This document shows, piece by piece, positions 9,409 through 17,743 of a stretch of DNA of 64,000 nucleotides. Source of the DNA: Arthrobacter sp. MYb229 (GTDB lineage Bacteria; Actinomycetota; Actinomycetes; Actinomycetales; Micrococcaceae); NCBI RefSeq assembly GCF_002975405.1, contig NZ_PCPS01000001.1:1302001-1366000 (forward strand). The letters are read 5' to 3'. A program made the translations under genes and the position numbers. Numbering within the stretch: position 1 is the stretch's first letter; every line of letters begins with the position of its first letter. The notes beneath the pieces were generated by a model. The model was not told the origin of the DNA, did no database searches, and was given only the letters and a program-made list of their open reading frames with translations.

Positions 9409-12400
9409 TTAGTGGCTCCCGGTCAGAAGTCCGACCATTTGATGTTTCGCCTTATCGTTGTATTCGATGCCATCAAAGTCACATGCACTAAAAGGGCTCT
9501 TCCCAAATTCCGCTAGTGCACGAGCAATGCTTTCCACGTCGTTGGCAACCAATTGTCCCAGTCCGCCTTGCAGAACACTGCGTGGACCCACAACATCCAC
9601 ACTAATCACCGGCAGATTTAGGACTAACGCCTCAAGAACGACAATCCCTTGCCCCTCATAGTCCGAGGAGAACGTAAAGCAATCAGCATGCCTCATATAC
9701 GGATATGGGTTTGATGAGTACCCCAATAAACGTACGGAATCTTCAAGTCCCAACGCGCGCACATGGTCTGTCAGCTGATGAAGTAACGTCCCTCCGCCAA
9801 CTATAAGCAGCCGCAGGTCCAGACCGGTCAATCGCCTTGCGGTATCCAGAGCATCGATCAATTTTCGATGACCTTTTTCAGGCGAGAGCCGCCCAACAGT
9901 TACAAAGCAGCTACTTCCAGATTGCATCCATGCTGCGACTTCGTCATCCAAAGGCTCTTGAGACTTAGCCAGGATCTCATCATTATTGATTAGATTGTTG
10001 GCGTATGTGAACTTTTCTTCTGGCACCGAGAAGTCAGCAGAAAGGTTATTCTGGTTAACTTCATGCGCACTCTCAGAAACTGAAATCAATCTATCGAACG
10101 ATCCATATAGGCTAAACAGCCTGGTAAGACCGTTAAACCGGGTTTTCTGCTCCATTAACATATCGCTATGTAGCATTATTTGACGCTGCAAATCCTGCTT
10201 TCGGCCTGCGGCCAAAAGCGAGGCCCAAAATACCGAAAAGCCCTCGAAGCACAACGTGCTATCAAAACTTGCTTCGCCAAAAATACGCCGATATTCTCTC
10301 GAAAAAGCAGCGAAATAAATGTCCCTAAAACGCTCGTTACCCACGAAACCATGTTTGCTGAAGCGACTCAGCACATACATTTCTTCGATATTTCCAAGGT
10401 GCCGTCCAACTCTGGCTAGTGTCTTAAAACGATCACGGGATTTTTCAAATATTTCCGCTCGTTTCGGGTCACCATAGACCGCACCTGGATCAATAACAAC
10501 TGTGATCTCAGGATCACTCAGATCGAGACTACTGATGAGATTACTAAAGGCAGATGTAATTCCATTTGGAATAAACGATCCTTGATAGACCAAAATCTGC
10601 TTACGGCTGGAATTCAGCTCGACTTCGTGCTTCGCATTGTCCTCAAAGAAAAATTCGATTGCTCTTCTCGTTGATGAGCCATCTTCCAAAGCCCAGAACT
10701 CCTCATGCGCCCATTTTGCCTTTTCACTTTGGACAGGAATATCCAGAGCTAGACAGTTCCGCACTTCATCTATCGAGTGACATACGTGCGAAGGGAACTC
10801 AGACAGCTCAAAATACAATCCGCGAGTTGATCGATATTCAGGCTCGTCAAATACGTACAGAATACTTTTTCTGCCAGTCGGTAGGAAATCGAAAAGGATA
10901 CTCGAGTAATCTGTTATGAGAACGTCTGTAATTGAAAGCATGTCGTTTGTGTCGACATGCTTTGGGACCAAGTTAAGGATCGTGGTAGAAAAAGAAAGTT
11001 GTTTCTCCACCATCGTATGCCCTTTGAAGAAAACCCTGCGTCCAGTTTCTGCGAGGGCTTCTAGGTCTGACTTAATTTGTTCGACGTCGACCAGCTGCGA
11101 CTGTAGGTCACCTCGCCAAGTTGGCGCATACAAAATGACTTCTTCCCCAGCCAGCACCCCCAGTTCAATTCGCAATTCAGCTTGCCTATCCGCTCGCGAC
11201 TCCACTATCGTGTCGACACGCGGATATCCGGTTAAAGCCGCCTTTCCGCTGAAAATTCCTTGAACGTCGTTGCGTTCGATCAATATGTCAAGCGTGTGTT
11301 GATTCGGTGCAATAATGTGCGTCGCATGAAGCAAATTCCGGGCCGCATTCTTATGATCCAGAGTGCCTGTCTTAATATCACGGCCAAGAGTCTTCATTGG
11401 GATTCCATGCCATGTGTTAAGGTATTTTTGACCAACTCTCCGAGAAAAATAAGGAGCGAAAGTATTATTATTTATGAGGTATTTCGCTGACGCCAGCACA
11501 CGCATATATCCGGTCGAGTTCCGCTTCAGAATAATTACGTTAGGGTTGCCTCGAATTTCATCGGGGATGGCCTCATCATCCGCCACCGCCCAAAAGTGCA
11601 TAAATCGGCTATAAGTCTCATGCGCAGTTAACTCACGGAATAACGCCAAAGGATTACATCCGACAGCCTGTCCTGCATTCGATTCGTATAAGATCCACTC
11701 TTCTTCGAGAAGCAAAGTGTCGCAGAATTCGGCATAATGAACATTTCTTTTTGAATCCAATGATTTCAAGTACGGCGTTTCGTCAATACCGAAAGGACGT
11801 CCAATAATTCTAGATCCGATGAAAGCTTCAGCAGCCTCGAACGGTAAGTCTAGACTTAGAAATGACTGCGCCAGGTGAACATAATATTTTGCAGTGTGAT
11901 CGTCAGCGCGCAGTACAGCGTCTTTGAATGCCTCAGTTGCTAAAGCAAACAAGCCTTCTTCTGCCAACGATACGCCCGCATCGAACGAGAGTTCTGCACT
12001 CTGGATTCCGAAAACTCTACGCAGCGTCTCTTTCTGTTCATCCGCGTTGATGGTCTGAAGATCAATTATTCTAGAGCCAGGCGCGGTTTCCGACGACTGT
12101 GAATCTCCGAGTGCATTATTTGTGTCGGACTCGCTTGGTGCTGGCATCACTTCCCGATGGAGCCCAAATGCTTCACAAGCCTCATAGTCTTTTCCAGATT
12201 TGTGCAATGACAGACCGAGTCGATAAGCCCAATATTTGTTCGATTTGCCCAACTTCTCCAGTGCCCGCCTATAGGCAGCTGCCGCAGAGTCAAAAATTTC
12301 AAGTCGTTCGCATACTAGCCCTAAGCGGTAGTGCCACCCCGCACGTTTCGGATCCACGAGTACGGCAACCTCGTAAGATGCCCTAGCTTTCTCCCATTCA

Positions 12401-13275
12401 TAGATCCGTTCATAGCAAAGACCCATCCGATAGTGAAGTTCGGGTACCGCGGCGTTCCTATTAATGGCGCGTCCGTACCACTTCAAGGCGGATGTATAGT
12501 CTCCTTCTGCTTGGAAGAAGACACCAATGCCGAGTTCACTCGAATTAAGAACTTTGTCGTTCGCAATGGCAATCGCGTACTGAAGTTGAGCTTCTTTATG
12601 GCGCGCTAATTGCTCCAAGGCTCGTCCATGGTAGAAACTGTTTTTCGCATTGGGCGCAGTTTCGGGCTCTAAGTTTGCTAAAGCATTGACGACGTCCTCG
12701 TGTCGCTCCAGTGAAACGAGAACTTGTGACAATTGCTTGCGCCAAACGGCATTCGTCGGGAACTGTCGAATTGCGTGCTCAAGTACCTCAGCAAGCATCC
12801 ACAACTGATTCGTTTTGCGTACAAGCGCAATCAATTTGTTATGGTGCGCCTCGACTTCCGGCGCAATTGAGATTGCCTGTCGAACAGCGGAAATAGCTTC
12901 AGACGAGTTACCTAATTTTTCCTCACATACGGCAATCCGGTAATGCCAATCAGCATTTGAACCGTTGATTTCGATCGCTTCATGATACGCACCAACTGCC
13001 TCCGACCAGTTTCCCAACTTTTGTTGGGTGAAACCGTATCGATACCAGTAATGTGCGGAGGGGTCTACCTGAACGAGCTGTTGAAAAGCCTCAGCCGCGA
13101 TGTCGAAGCTCTTTATCTGGATAGCTGCGTGTCCCAGTCTGTAGAGGTCCTCGGGAAATTCATTACCGTTCTCTGAGACCAGATTCCGGTAAAGGTCGAT
13201 TGCCCGATCCCACTCACCAGATTTCTCTGCTAACCGCGCGCGTATACGCTTCGATGCATCCGACAGAAAACTCAT
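9409..13275 (-). CDS. TPR + CDP-glycerol glycerophosphotransferase + GT4 fusion
   Basis: A cytoplasmic or membrane-peripheral protein of 1288 residues with three parts. Residues 1 to about 360 are tandem TPR repeats, with recurring W-x-Y-R-x-G-x-A-type helices. Residues about 480-880 are a CDP-glycerol glycerophosphotransferase (TagF family) module: TWHGIP near 622, ILYAPTWRG near 715 and LITDYSSILFDF near 787. Residues about 900-1288 are a GT-B glycosyltransferase with GRLSPEKG near 1127 and YEGQGIVVLEA near 1207. The ATG at 13275 is preceded by GGGGAG at 13280-13285, so the longer GTG frame at 13293 is rejected. A paralogue with the same order lies at 41047-44880. By family, one module adds polyol phosphate and the other a sugar; building an alternating glycosyl-polyol phosphate chain is my inference. 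Its AT-rich composition suggests transfer. Confidence 0.85.
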   Translation of the reverse strand: MSFLSDASKRIRARLAEKSGEWDRAIDLYRNLVSENGNEFPEDLYRLGHAAIQIKSFDIAAEAFQQLVQVDPSAHYWYRYGFTQQKLGNWSEAVGAYHEAIEINGSNADWHYRIAVCEEKLGNSSEAISAVRQAISIAPEVEAHHNKLIALVRKTNQLWMLAEVLEHAIRQFPTNAVWRKQLSQVLVSLERHEDVVNALANLEPETAPNAKNSFYHGRALEQLARHKEAQLQYAIAIANDKVLNSSELGIGVFFQAEGDYTSALKWYGRAINRNAAVPELHYRMGLCYERIYEWEKARASYEVAVLVDPKRAGWHYRLGLVCERLEIFDSAAAAYRRALEKLGKSNKYWAYRLGLSLHKSGKDYEACEAFGLHREVMPAPSESDTNNALGDSQSSETAPGSRIIDLQTINADEQKETLRRVFGIQSAELSFDAGVSLAEEGLFALATEAFKDAVLRADDHTAKYYVHLAQSFLSLDLPFEAAEAFIGSRIIGRPFGIDETPYLKSLDSKRNVHYAEFCDTLLLEEEWILYESNAGQAVGCNPLALFRELTAHETYSRFMHFWAVADDEAIPDEIRGNPNVIILKRNSTGYMRVLASAKYLINNNTFAPYFSRRVGQKYLNTWHGIPMKTLGRDIKTGTLDHKNAARNLLHATHIIAPNQHTLDILIERNDVQGIFSGKAALTGYPRVDTIVESRADRQAELRIELGVLAGEEVILYAPTWRGDLQSQLVDVEQIKSDLEALAETGRRVFFKGHTMVEKQLSFSTTILNLVPKHVDTNDMLSITDVLITDYSSILFDFLPTGRKSILYVFDEPEYRSTRGLYFELSEFPSHVCHSIDEVRNCLALDIPVQSEKAKWAHEEFWALEDGSSTRRAIEFFFEDNAKHEVELNSSRKQILVYQGSFIPNGITSAFSNLISSLDLSDPEITVVIDPGAVYGDPKRAEIFEKSRDRFKTLARVGRHLGNIEEMYVLSRFSKHGFVGNERFRDIYFAAFSREYRRIFGEASFDSTLCFEGFSVFWASLLAAGRKQDLQRQIMLHSDMLMEQKTRFNGLTRLFSLYGSFDRLISVSESAHEVNQNNLSADFSVPEEKFTYANNLINNDEILAKSQEPLDDEVAAWMQSGSSCFVTVGRLSPEKGHRKLIDALDTARRLTGLDLRLLIVGGGTLLHQLTDHVRALGLEDSVRLLGYSSNPYPYMRHADCFTFSSDYEGQGIVVLEALVLNLPVISVDVVGPRSVLQGGLGQLVANDVESIARALAEFGKSPFSACDFDGIEYNDKAKHQMVGLLTGSH

Positions 13276-13578
13276 TACTCTCCCCAGTTTCACGGTCTAA
13301 CGGCGTATTTCAACCATTTCCCGAACAGTCATCAAAGTATACCCAAAAGCAAAACATTGCTTTCACAGATTAAAGATATTCACCAATAGTTGTCGCTCTT
13401 CCCCGGACTCATTCGTTGCAACGGCAAGATCCATAGCACGATGTCTTCAGGCTGCTCGACGGTATTGAAGCGAAAGATACTTGGTGAATCGCTTAGACCG
13501 CAATTCTACGATTATCCCAACTTGGAAAATAACGCCATCTGCCGCCCGCAAAGATAGTCAAGTTTTCTTTAGATCGAT
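13276..13578. other. Intergenic region with possible promoter
   Basis: This gap of 303 bases lies between two minus-strand genes. It holds the ribosome binding site GGGGAG (13280-13285) and a possible -10 element (see the separate entry). No terminator with a T-run was seen for the gene ending at 13579, and no small open frame deserves a call. Confidence 0.4.
13336..13341 (-). promoter_or_regulatory. Possible -10 element for the TPR fusion gene
   Basis: On the minus strand, TATACT is preceded by GGG and lies about 60 bases ahead of the ATG at 13275. A matching -35 box is poor, so this is a weak call based on the -10 hexamer and its distance alone. Confidence 0.3.
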
Positions 13579-14631
13579 TCAAATATAGGTCTTCCCAGCA
13601 GGAATTTCGATTCCGGCCAGTCCAGTATTGATGAGCCCAACTACCGTCCGCAATGTTTGTTGTGAGACATGTGGGTGATCAGTGATGTTTGGGCTATTAC
13701 TAATCAGAAGCTGCACGCGCAACGGATCAATCCTGGTGCAATACTCGGAGATCGACGGCCACAAAGGGGAACCAGGAGAGGAAACCACTACTAAGTTTTC
13801 GGATCTCGGATTCAAGCCACCTGTTGTGCGGTCGAGCAAGCCGTCGAAGGCGGCTTGTTTGCGCTGAATGAAGATCGACTCGCTAGTCCAGTGGCTGTCG
13901 CTATAGCGACGCTCGTAATAATCGTCGTTGATAACTGGGTCAACGGAAATACACTTCAAACCCGAAATTAGCCCATGATAGAGGGCCCCGGTACCGCCTT
14001 TGGAAGCGCCGTAAAGTACAGTTCGAGAAGAAGCAACGTTCAGCTGAGAAATTGTTTTGCCAATGAGCCTACTAACTTTCGAAGCAGCGTCAGGATCGTA
14101 GACTGTTGGCATATAGAAGCCTCCTACGACACCTCCAACATCTGCAATTCTCAGTATGGCGGTTGTCTGTGGAACGTGCTTTGACGCTGACTTGAAATTC
14201 TGTTCGAAGTACCTCATCAGCGACGACTTGTTGTAGACGTCCGCCATAGATGAGAAAATAACAAGCAGCGATTCGGGAGGAGAACTGGCATCTGATTCCA
14301 GCGTATGAATAAGGCCATCCTCGGAAACTTTGTATTCACCCGAACGTACCTTGTGCCATAGGCTCGGAATTTCATCCTGGCGTACGAATTTGGTTCGGGT
14401 GCCAGACGCCTCATAAGCATGGAATCCATTGACCGCTAGTGTGGATACCAATCGCTTAATCTCAGGATTCTTCATCGATATTTGGATCAAGTTTGACTCT
14501 TCGTCGGAGAAGACGCCATGCTCTACCTGAATATAATCAATGTTTGACAAGGTCTTGATGGCGTTGCAAGTTTCAGTAAGATTTTCACGTTGAACGACTA
14601 GGCGCACAGTTTTCTTATCTAAACGAATCAT
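13579..14631 (-). CDS. Alpha/beta-hydrolase-like polysaccharide protein (XcbB/CpsF-like)
   Basis: A 350-residue cytoplasmic protein. The first 120 residues are a small mixed domain. The rest looks like an alpha/beta hydrolase: the nucleophile elbow YGASKGGTGAL places Ser210 as nucleophile, and a late His in ITDHPHVSQQT could complete a triad. The overall pattern recalls the XcbB/CpsF family found in capsule loci, an assignment made from memory and not from an alignment. The start overlaps the end of the upstream TagE-like gene by 17 bases, so the two are translationally coupled and probably act on the same polymer. Possible roles are O-acyl transfer or removal on a polyol-phosphate or glycosyl unit. 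A distant analogue with a GSSAGG elbow is encoded at 33950-34975. AT-rich codon use matches its neighbours. Confidence 0.6.
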   Translation of the reverse strand: MIRLDKKTVRLVVQRENLTETCNAIKTLSNIDYIQVEHGVFSDEESNLIQISMKNPEIKRLVSTLAVNGFHAYEASGTRTKFVRQDEIPSLWHKVRSGEYKVSEDGLIHTLESDASSPPESLLVIFSSMADVYNKSSLMRYFEQNFKSASKHVPQTTAILRIADVGGVVGGFYMPTVYDPDAASKVSRLIGKTISQLNVASSRTVLYGASKGGTGALYHGLISGLKCISVDPVINDDYYERRYSDSHWTSESIFIQRKQAAFDGLLDRTTGGLNPRSENLVVVSSPGSPLWPSISEYCTRIDPLRVQLLISNSPNITDHPHVSQQTLRTVVGLINTGLAGIEIPAGKTYI

Positions 14632-16210
14632 GCTTCCCTAGGTGTTTATTGCTCTTGACCTTATTAAATAAGGCAATCCATGAGATCGCCATAGCTTCTT
14701 GGGTGAATTCCTCGACTGATTGTATTGAATTCTCCGAAAGATCGCTAAGTAGTTCTCGATCGATGATCAGTTTGAAAGCTGAAGATACTAGATCAGCGCT
14801 ATCGTTCATATCTACTATGATCCCATTGACCATGTCACGAATGAGCATTCGAGGCCCATACTTAAAATCGTAGGCAACAGGGACACAACCTTGGGACAAT
14901 GCCTCCATGAGCGAAATCGATTGACCTTCATACTGCGAAGAAAATAGTCCTACCTCAGCCCGAGCGTATTCGTTCAACGGCTCCTTAGTGAATCCCTTAA
15001 GTTTGATTCGATCTTCCATTTTAAGACCTATGATTAATTCCCGTAGCTCTTGCTCAAGAGGCCCAGTTCCCCAGATTTCTAGCTTCGCTTCTAGCTGGTC
15101 TGCAGCCAGACGGGCGAACTCGCGGATCACCACTTCGTGTTGTTTTTCTTTGGATAATCTACTCACCATCACGAACAAGCCAGGCTCACGAGGTATTCTG
15201 CGACGGACTTCGGATTGCTTGGCATGGGCGTGAGGTATTACTTCAACGTTCGGCGCACCAGTTGATTTCATAAGATCAAAACGCTGTTGAGGAGTCAGGA
15301 CAACCAGAGCATCCATCAACTTAAGGTTTTCCAGAGTCTCGACAAGTTCTGGCTTCACGGGTGCACCATACCGGTGAGGATTGCTTAGGTGGCTACTGTG
15401 AAGAGTGTAGATGACCCCGCAGTTATTCGTGATTCTCAGTTTTTGAAGTCCACCAAACATGAACGCGTACTCAGAAATCAGGACGGAATTCTCGACCAAA
15501 TCAGGCCGAAAGTTGCTGAGCCAATAGTGGATTAGCTCACCTCTGGACGCAAATATTGTTTCGTTCATTTCTGAATCATAGGCTCTGATCCGCCCGATAT
15601 ATTTGCCCGGAGATTCGTCCAGGAGGTATCTCCGACCCGACTTGGTGAAGAACTCTTCGGCCTCAAGATCGTTAGCCTGATTAAACCAAGCGACCTTTAT
15701 TTCTAAGTTTCCTGAGTCGAAAAAGGATCTCTTATACCGTTTTCCGTTACGAAGATGGTCCGCAAAAAGGACCTGTCCAGAGAACGCCTCGTGCATAACG
15801 AATAAGACGTACTCATCTTCTGCGTAATATCTTACGACGTCTGCACTCGAATCATCTGGTACTTTTCGAAGCCCCGATTCATACCCTTCGAACGTTTGAA
15901 GAGCATATGGCGAAGGAGAATTACCTGGATCATCGCGAGATAAATCCTCGTGCAGATTCACTACAGTTGTATTTTTCAACAACATTCCATCTAACCTGAG
16001 TCGCTCGACTTCGAATCTCAGATTGGGCTGCCAAACATGAACCAGAAGGCAAGCCGAAATCCCAAATCCCGAGAACCCAGAAGCTCTGTTAAGTACAGAT
16101 CTAACCAGTCCCGTTGCATCACGGACTAGAGACCCAGGCAGCAACATTGGGATAGGTGTTGAAATATTCGACGCTTCAGGAATCAATTTAGCTCCAATAG
16201 AAACCAACAT
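14615..16210 (-). CDS. TagE-like GT4 glycosyltransferase
   Basis: A 531-residue GT-B enzyme of the poly(glycerol-phosphate) glucosyltransferase type. It has a degenerate N-terminal domain containing the characteristic LHSSH segment, followed by a nucleotide-sugar-binding half with VMVSRLSKEKQH near residue 343 and the E-x7-E signature YEGQSISLMEAL near 423. It is shorter than the 624-residue relative at 1589-3463 and lacks that protein's C-terminal extension. No strong ribosome binding site precedes the ATG at 16210, so the start is uncertain; the protein has no obvious signal or membrane segment. It is the first gene of a two-gene unit with the overlapping hydrolase-like gene. It probably decorates a teichoic-acid-type chain; donor and acceptor are not known. 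Confidence 0.75.
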   Translation of the reverse strand: MLVSIGAKLIPEASNISTPIPMLLPGSLVRDATGLVRSVLNRASGFSGFGISACLLVHVWQPNLRFEVERLRLDGMLLKNTTVVNLHEDLSRDDPGNSPSPYALQTFEGYESGLRKVPDDSSADVVRYYAEDEYVLFVMHEAFSGQVLFADHLRNGKRYKRSFFDSGNLEIKVAWFNQANDLEAEEFFTKSGRRYLLDESPGKYIGRIRAYDSEMNETIFASRGELIHYWLSNFRPDLVENSVLISEYAFMFGGLQKLRITNNCGVIYTLHSSHLSNPHRYGAPVKPELVETLENLKLMDALVVLTPQQRFDLMKSTGAPNVEVIPHAHAKQSEVRRRIPREPGLFVMVSRLSKEKQHEVVIREFARLAADQLEAKLEIWGTGPLEQELRELIIGLKMEDRIKLKGFTKEPLNEYARAEVGLFSSQYEGQSISLMEALSQGCVPVAYDFKYGPRMLIRDMVNGIIVDMNDSADLVSSAFKLIIDRELLSDLSENSIQSVEEFTQEAMAISWIALFNKVKSNKHLGKHDSFR

Positions 16211-16557
16211 GTTGAAGCAACCAAAGGGTGGATGCTCTTTAGCTCTCGCTCGTGTCCAAATTACACTAGTCTGGCTTCTGAGACGGGATCAGCGTTGTTC
16301 GAATATCAATCTGTGAGCGTTCAATTCCGAGTTGCATGGAGGTAATTTTCATTGTCGTGATACCGACAGTGACCAAGTCACGCGCGCCACACTGCAACTT
16401 TCGTCCGCGGCATTTCCCGGTCGTAGAGCAGGATTGTGACTATCACCGTTCCCTTTCGCATCTGCTAATCAACAATATCTAGCATGGCGAGTTCCCAATG
16501 TCCCTAAGACTCCCATGAATGAAGATCACGATCAAATGTGAAACTCTCAGGCGGACG
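16211..16557. other. Intergenic region between glycosyltransferase unit and IS remnant
   Basis: This gap of 347 bases should hold the promoter of the minus-strand glycosyltransferase/hydrolase pair. I see no tRNA, no terminator with a clear T-run and no credible small gene. It marks a boundary between AT-rich sequence to the left and more GC-rich sequence to the right, so it may be an insertion edge. Confidence 0.35.
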
Positions 16558-16977
16558 TTAGTAGCTCCAAGTCCAGCCACCGGACTTCTCGGGGTCATAC
16601 ACTATTTGACCAGTTCCGTAGGGTGAGTCGAGCATCAACCTGCCATGGTCAACATCGCCGGCGATAGTGGACACGGTCTTGGGGTAGGAACCATTGCGGG
16701 AGTTCGGCGCGAACCGTCCTTGCCCGTCGCCTTTGTCGTAGCCCAGGTGGTTGCTGAGCTCTGATTTCAGGCCGCGTTCCAGCCCTGCGCGGATGATCTG
16801 CTGAATGAAGCCGTTTTTGCCGTCGAGCTGGATCTCGCCTCGGTCAATGAAGCCCATGAGTTCGTCAAAAGCACCTGATTCCTTCACGGCGTCCATGGAT
16901 CCCAGGGCGGCGATTTTCTCGGCGATATCGGAGGCGTTTTCCACTGTCTGTTCGGCCTGGTCTTTCTGGATGGTCAT
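16558..16977 (-). pseudogene. IS256-type transposase N-terminus fused in frame to the tail of a lost exported protein
   Basis: A chimeric frame of 139 codons. Residues 1 to about 110 look like the N-terminus of an IS256/mutator transposase (segments ERGLKSELSNHLGYDKGD and NSRNGSYPKTVSTIAGDVD). The last 28 residues (GRLMLDSPYGTGQIVYDPEK and GGWTWSY) do not belong to a transposase: they match, with few changes, the C-terminus of the intact protein encoded at 20223-20870 (GQLMLDSPFSSGQVIYDPEK, GGWTWGF). The join is near 16640-16650. The simplest reading is an insertion followed by a deletion that removed the rest of the IS and the first part of a second copy of the 20223-20870 gene. The fusion is unlikely to be functional. 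Confidence 0.85.
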
Positions 16978-17045
16978 ATTGTGTTTTCCTAGTCTCTTTC
17001 TATCAATTGACTAGGGGTCTTACACAATCCATCTGACAGGCTCTA
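16640..17045 (-). mobile_element. Left-end fragment of an IS256-family element
   Basis: The remnant runs from its presumed terminal repeat (the GGGGTCTTACACAATCC region at about 17014-17038 on the plus strand) through the transposase start at 16977 to the deletion join near 16645. The DDE catalytic domain and the right end are gone, so it cannot move alone. Its outer end lies inside the reading frame of the SH3 gene fragment at 17003-17419, whose last eleven codons are read from IS sequence. Confidence 0.75.
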
Positions 17046-17419
17046 CGAGTTTTCAGATACTGTGTCGCAGACCAACCCGCAGACCAACCCGTCTTTGAAC
17101 CCCATTTGAGCTGGCTCCAGTTGCCTTGTTCTTTGCCGGTGAGTTTAACGACGGTCCCCTTGGACATGACGCCCAAGGAATCGGAATTCGTGGCTGGACT
17201 TTTACGCAACTTCAGATTCACCGTGGTGCTGGTCTCGGTGACTTTTTTCAGGTATTTCGACGGTGGAGCGTGTTCGGCTTCATGCCCCGCGCTTTGAATC
17301 CGTACGGACATGACCGGCTCGACGGCATGCGCCGAAGGCGTCAGTGACAACGGTGCCGCCAACGCGAGAAAGCCAACGATTGCCACAACACGTTGACTGA
17401 ATTTAGGTTGTTTGCGCAT
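17003..17419 (-). pseudogene. Truncated exported SH3-domain protein, cut by IS256-type insertion
   Basis: The remaining 138 codons encode a signal peptide (about 1-32, ending SAHA) and the first SH3-like domain. They are clearly paralogous to the start of the intact 532-residue protein at 20923-22521; shared segments include APPSKY, VTET and GVMSKGTVV. After YLKTRRA the frame runs into IS sequence and stops (CQMDCVRPLVN). The intact relative continues for another 400 residues, with more SH3-like repeats and a gamma-glutamylcyclotransferase domain, all missing here. Its place directly upstream of the chimera at 16558-16977 matches the order of the intact cassette, so both fragments come from one duplicated pair. 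A short exported SH3 protein could still be made. Confidence 0.8.
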
Positions 17420-17743
17420 CAGAAAAACTCTCCACCCATAACCACCAAGTAACCGATTTATTGGTAGCGATTAAATAGAGAGTACCGCCACGATTCTGAT
17501 CATAGATAGAACGGCGGCGTCCTACAAGTCTTTTGTCGACTGTTTGTAATTTGTTCATCCTTGCAAGCGGGATATCTGGTCAAACTGCTACGAGGCCAGT
17601 CACACAACGTGGTTGATTCACCTGCTGGTGTGGAATTACGCCAAAGATATAGCTGTGGGTCGCGTTTCTTCCTAAGAAATGCGACCCACAGCCATGTTCG
17701 GATGCTTGCCGCCGAGCCGTACCGGCAAGGCCTTGGATTGGTT
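17420..17743. other. Intergenic region with a long inverted repeat
   Basis: This 324-base gap lies between the wrecked SH3 gene and the end of the acyltransferase gene. Apart from the inverted repeat at 17652-17693, listed separately, I see no gene. The part next to 17419 presumably retains the promoter of the duplicated cassette. Confidence 0.45.
17652..17693 (-). terminator. Strong hairpin after the acyltransferase gene
   Basis: A near-perfect inverted repeat: GCTGTGGGTCGC at 17652-17663 pairs with 17682-17693, and the inner arms TTTCTT/AAGAAA extend the stem. It lies about 50 bases past the stop of the minus-strand acyltransferase gene. There is no long T-run, so termination is likely but not certain. 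Confidence 0.6.
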
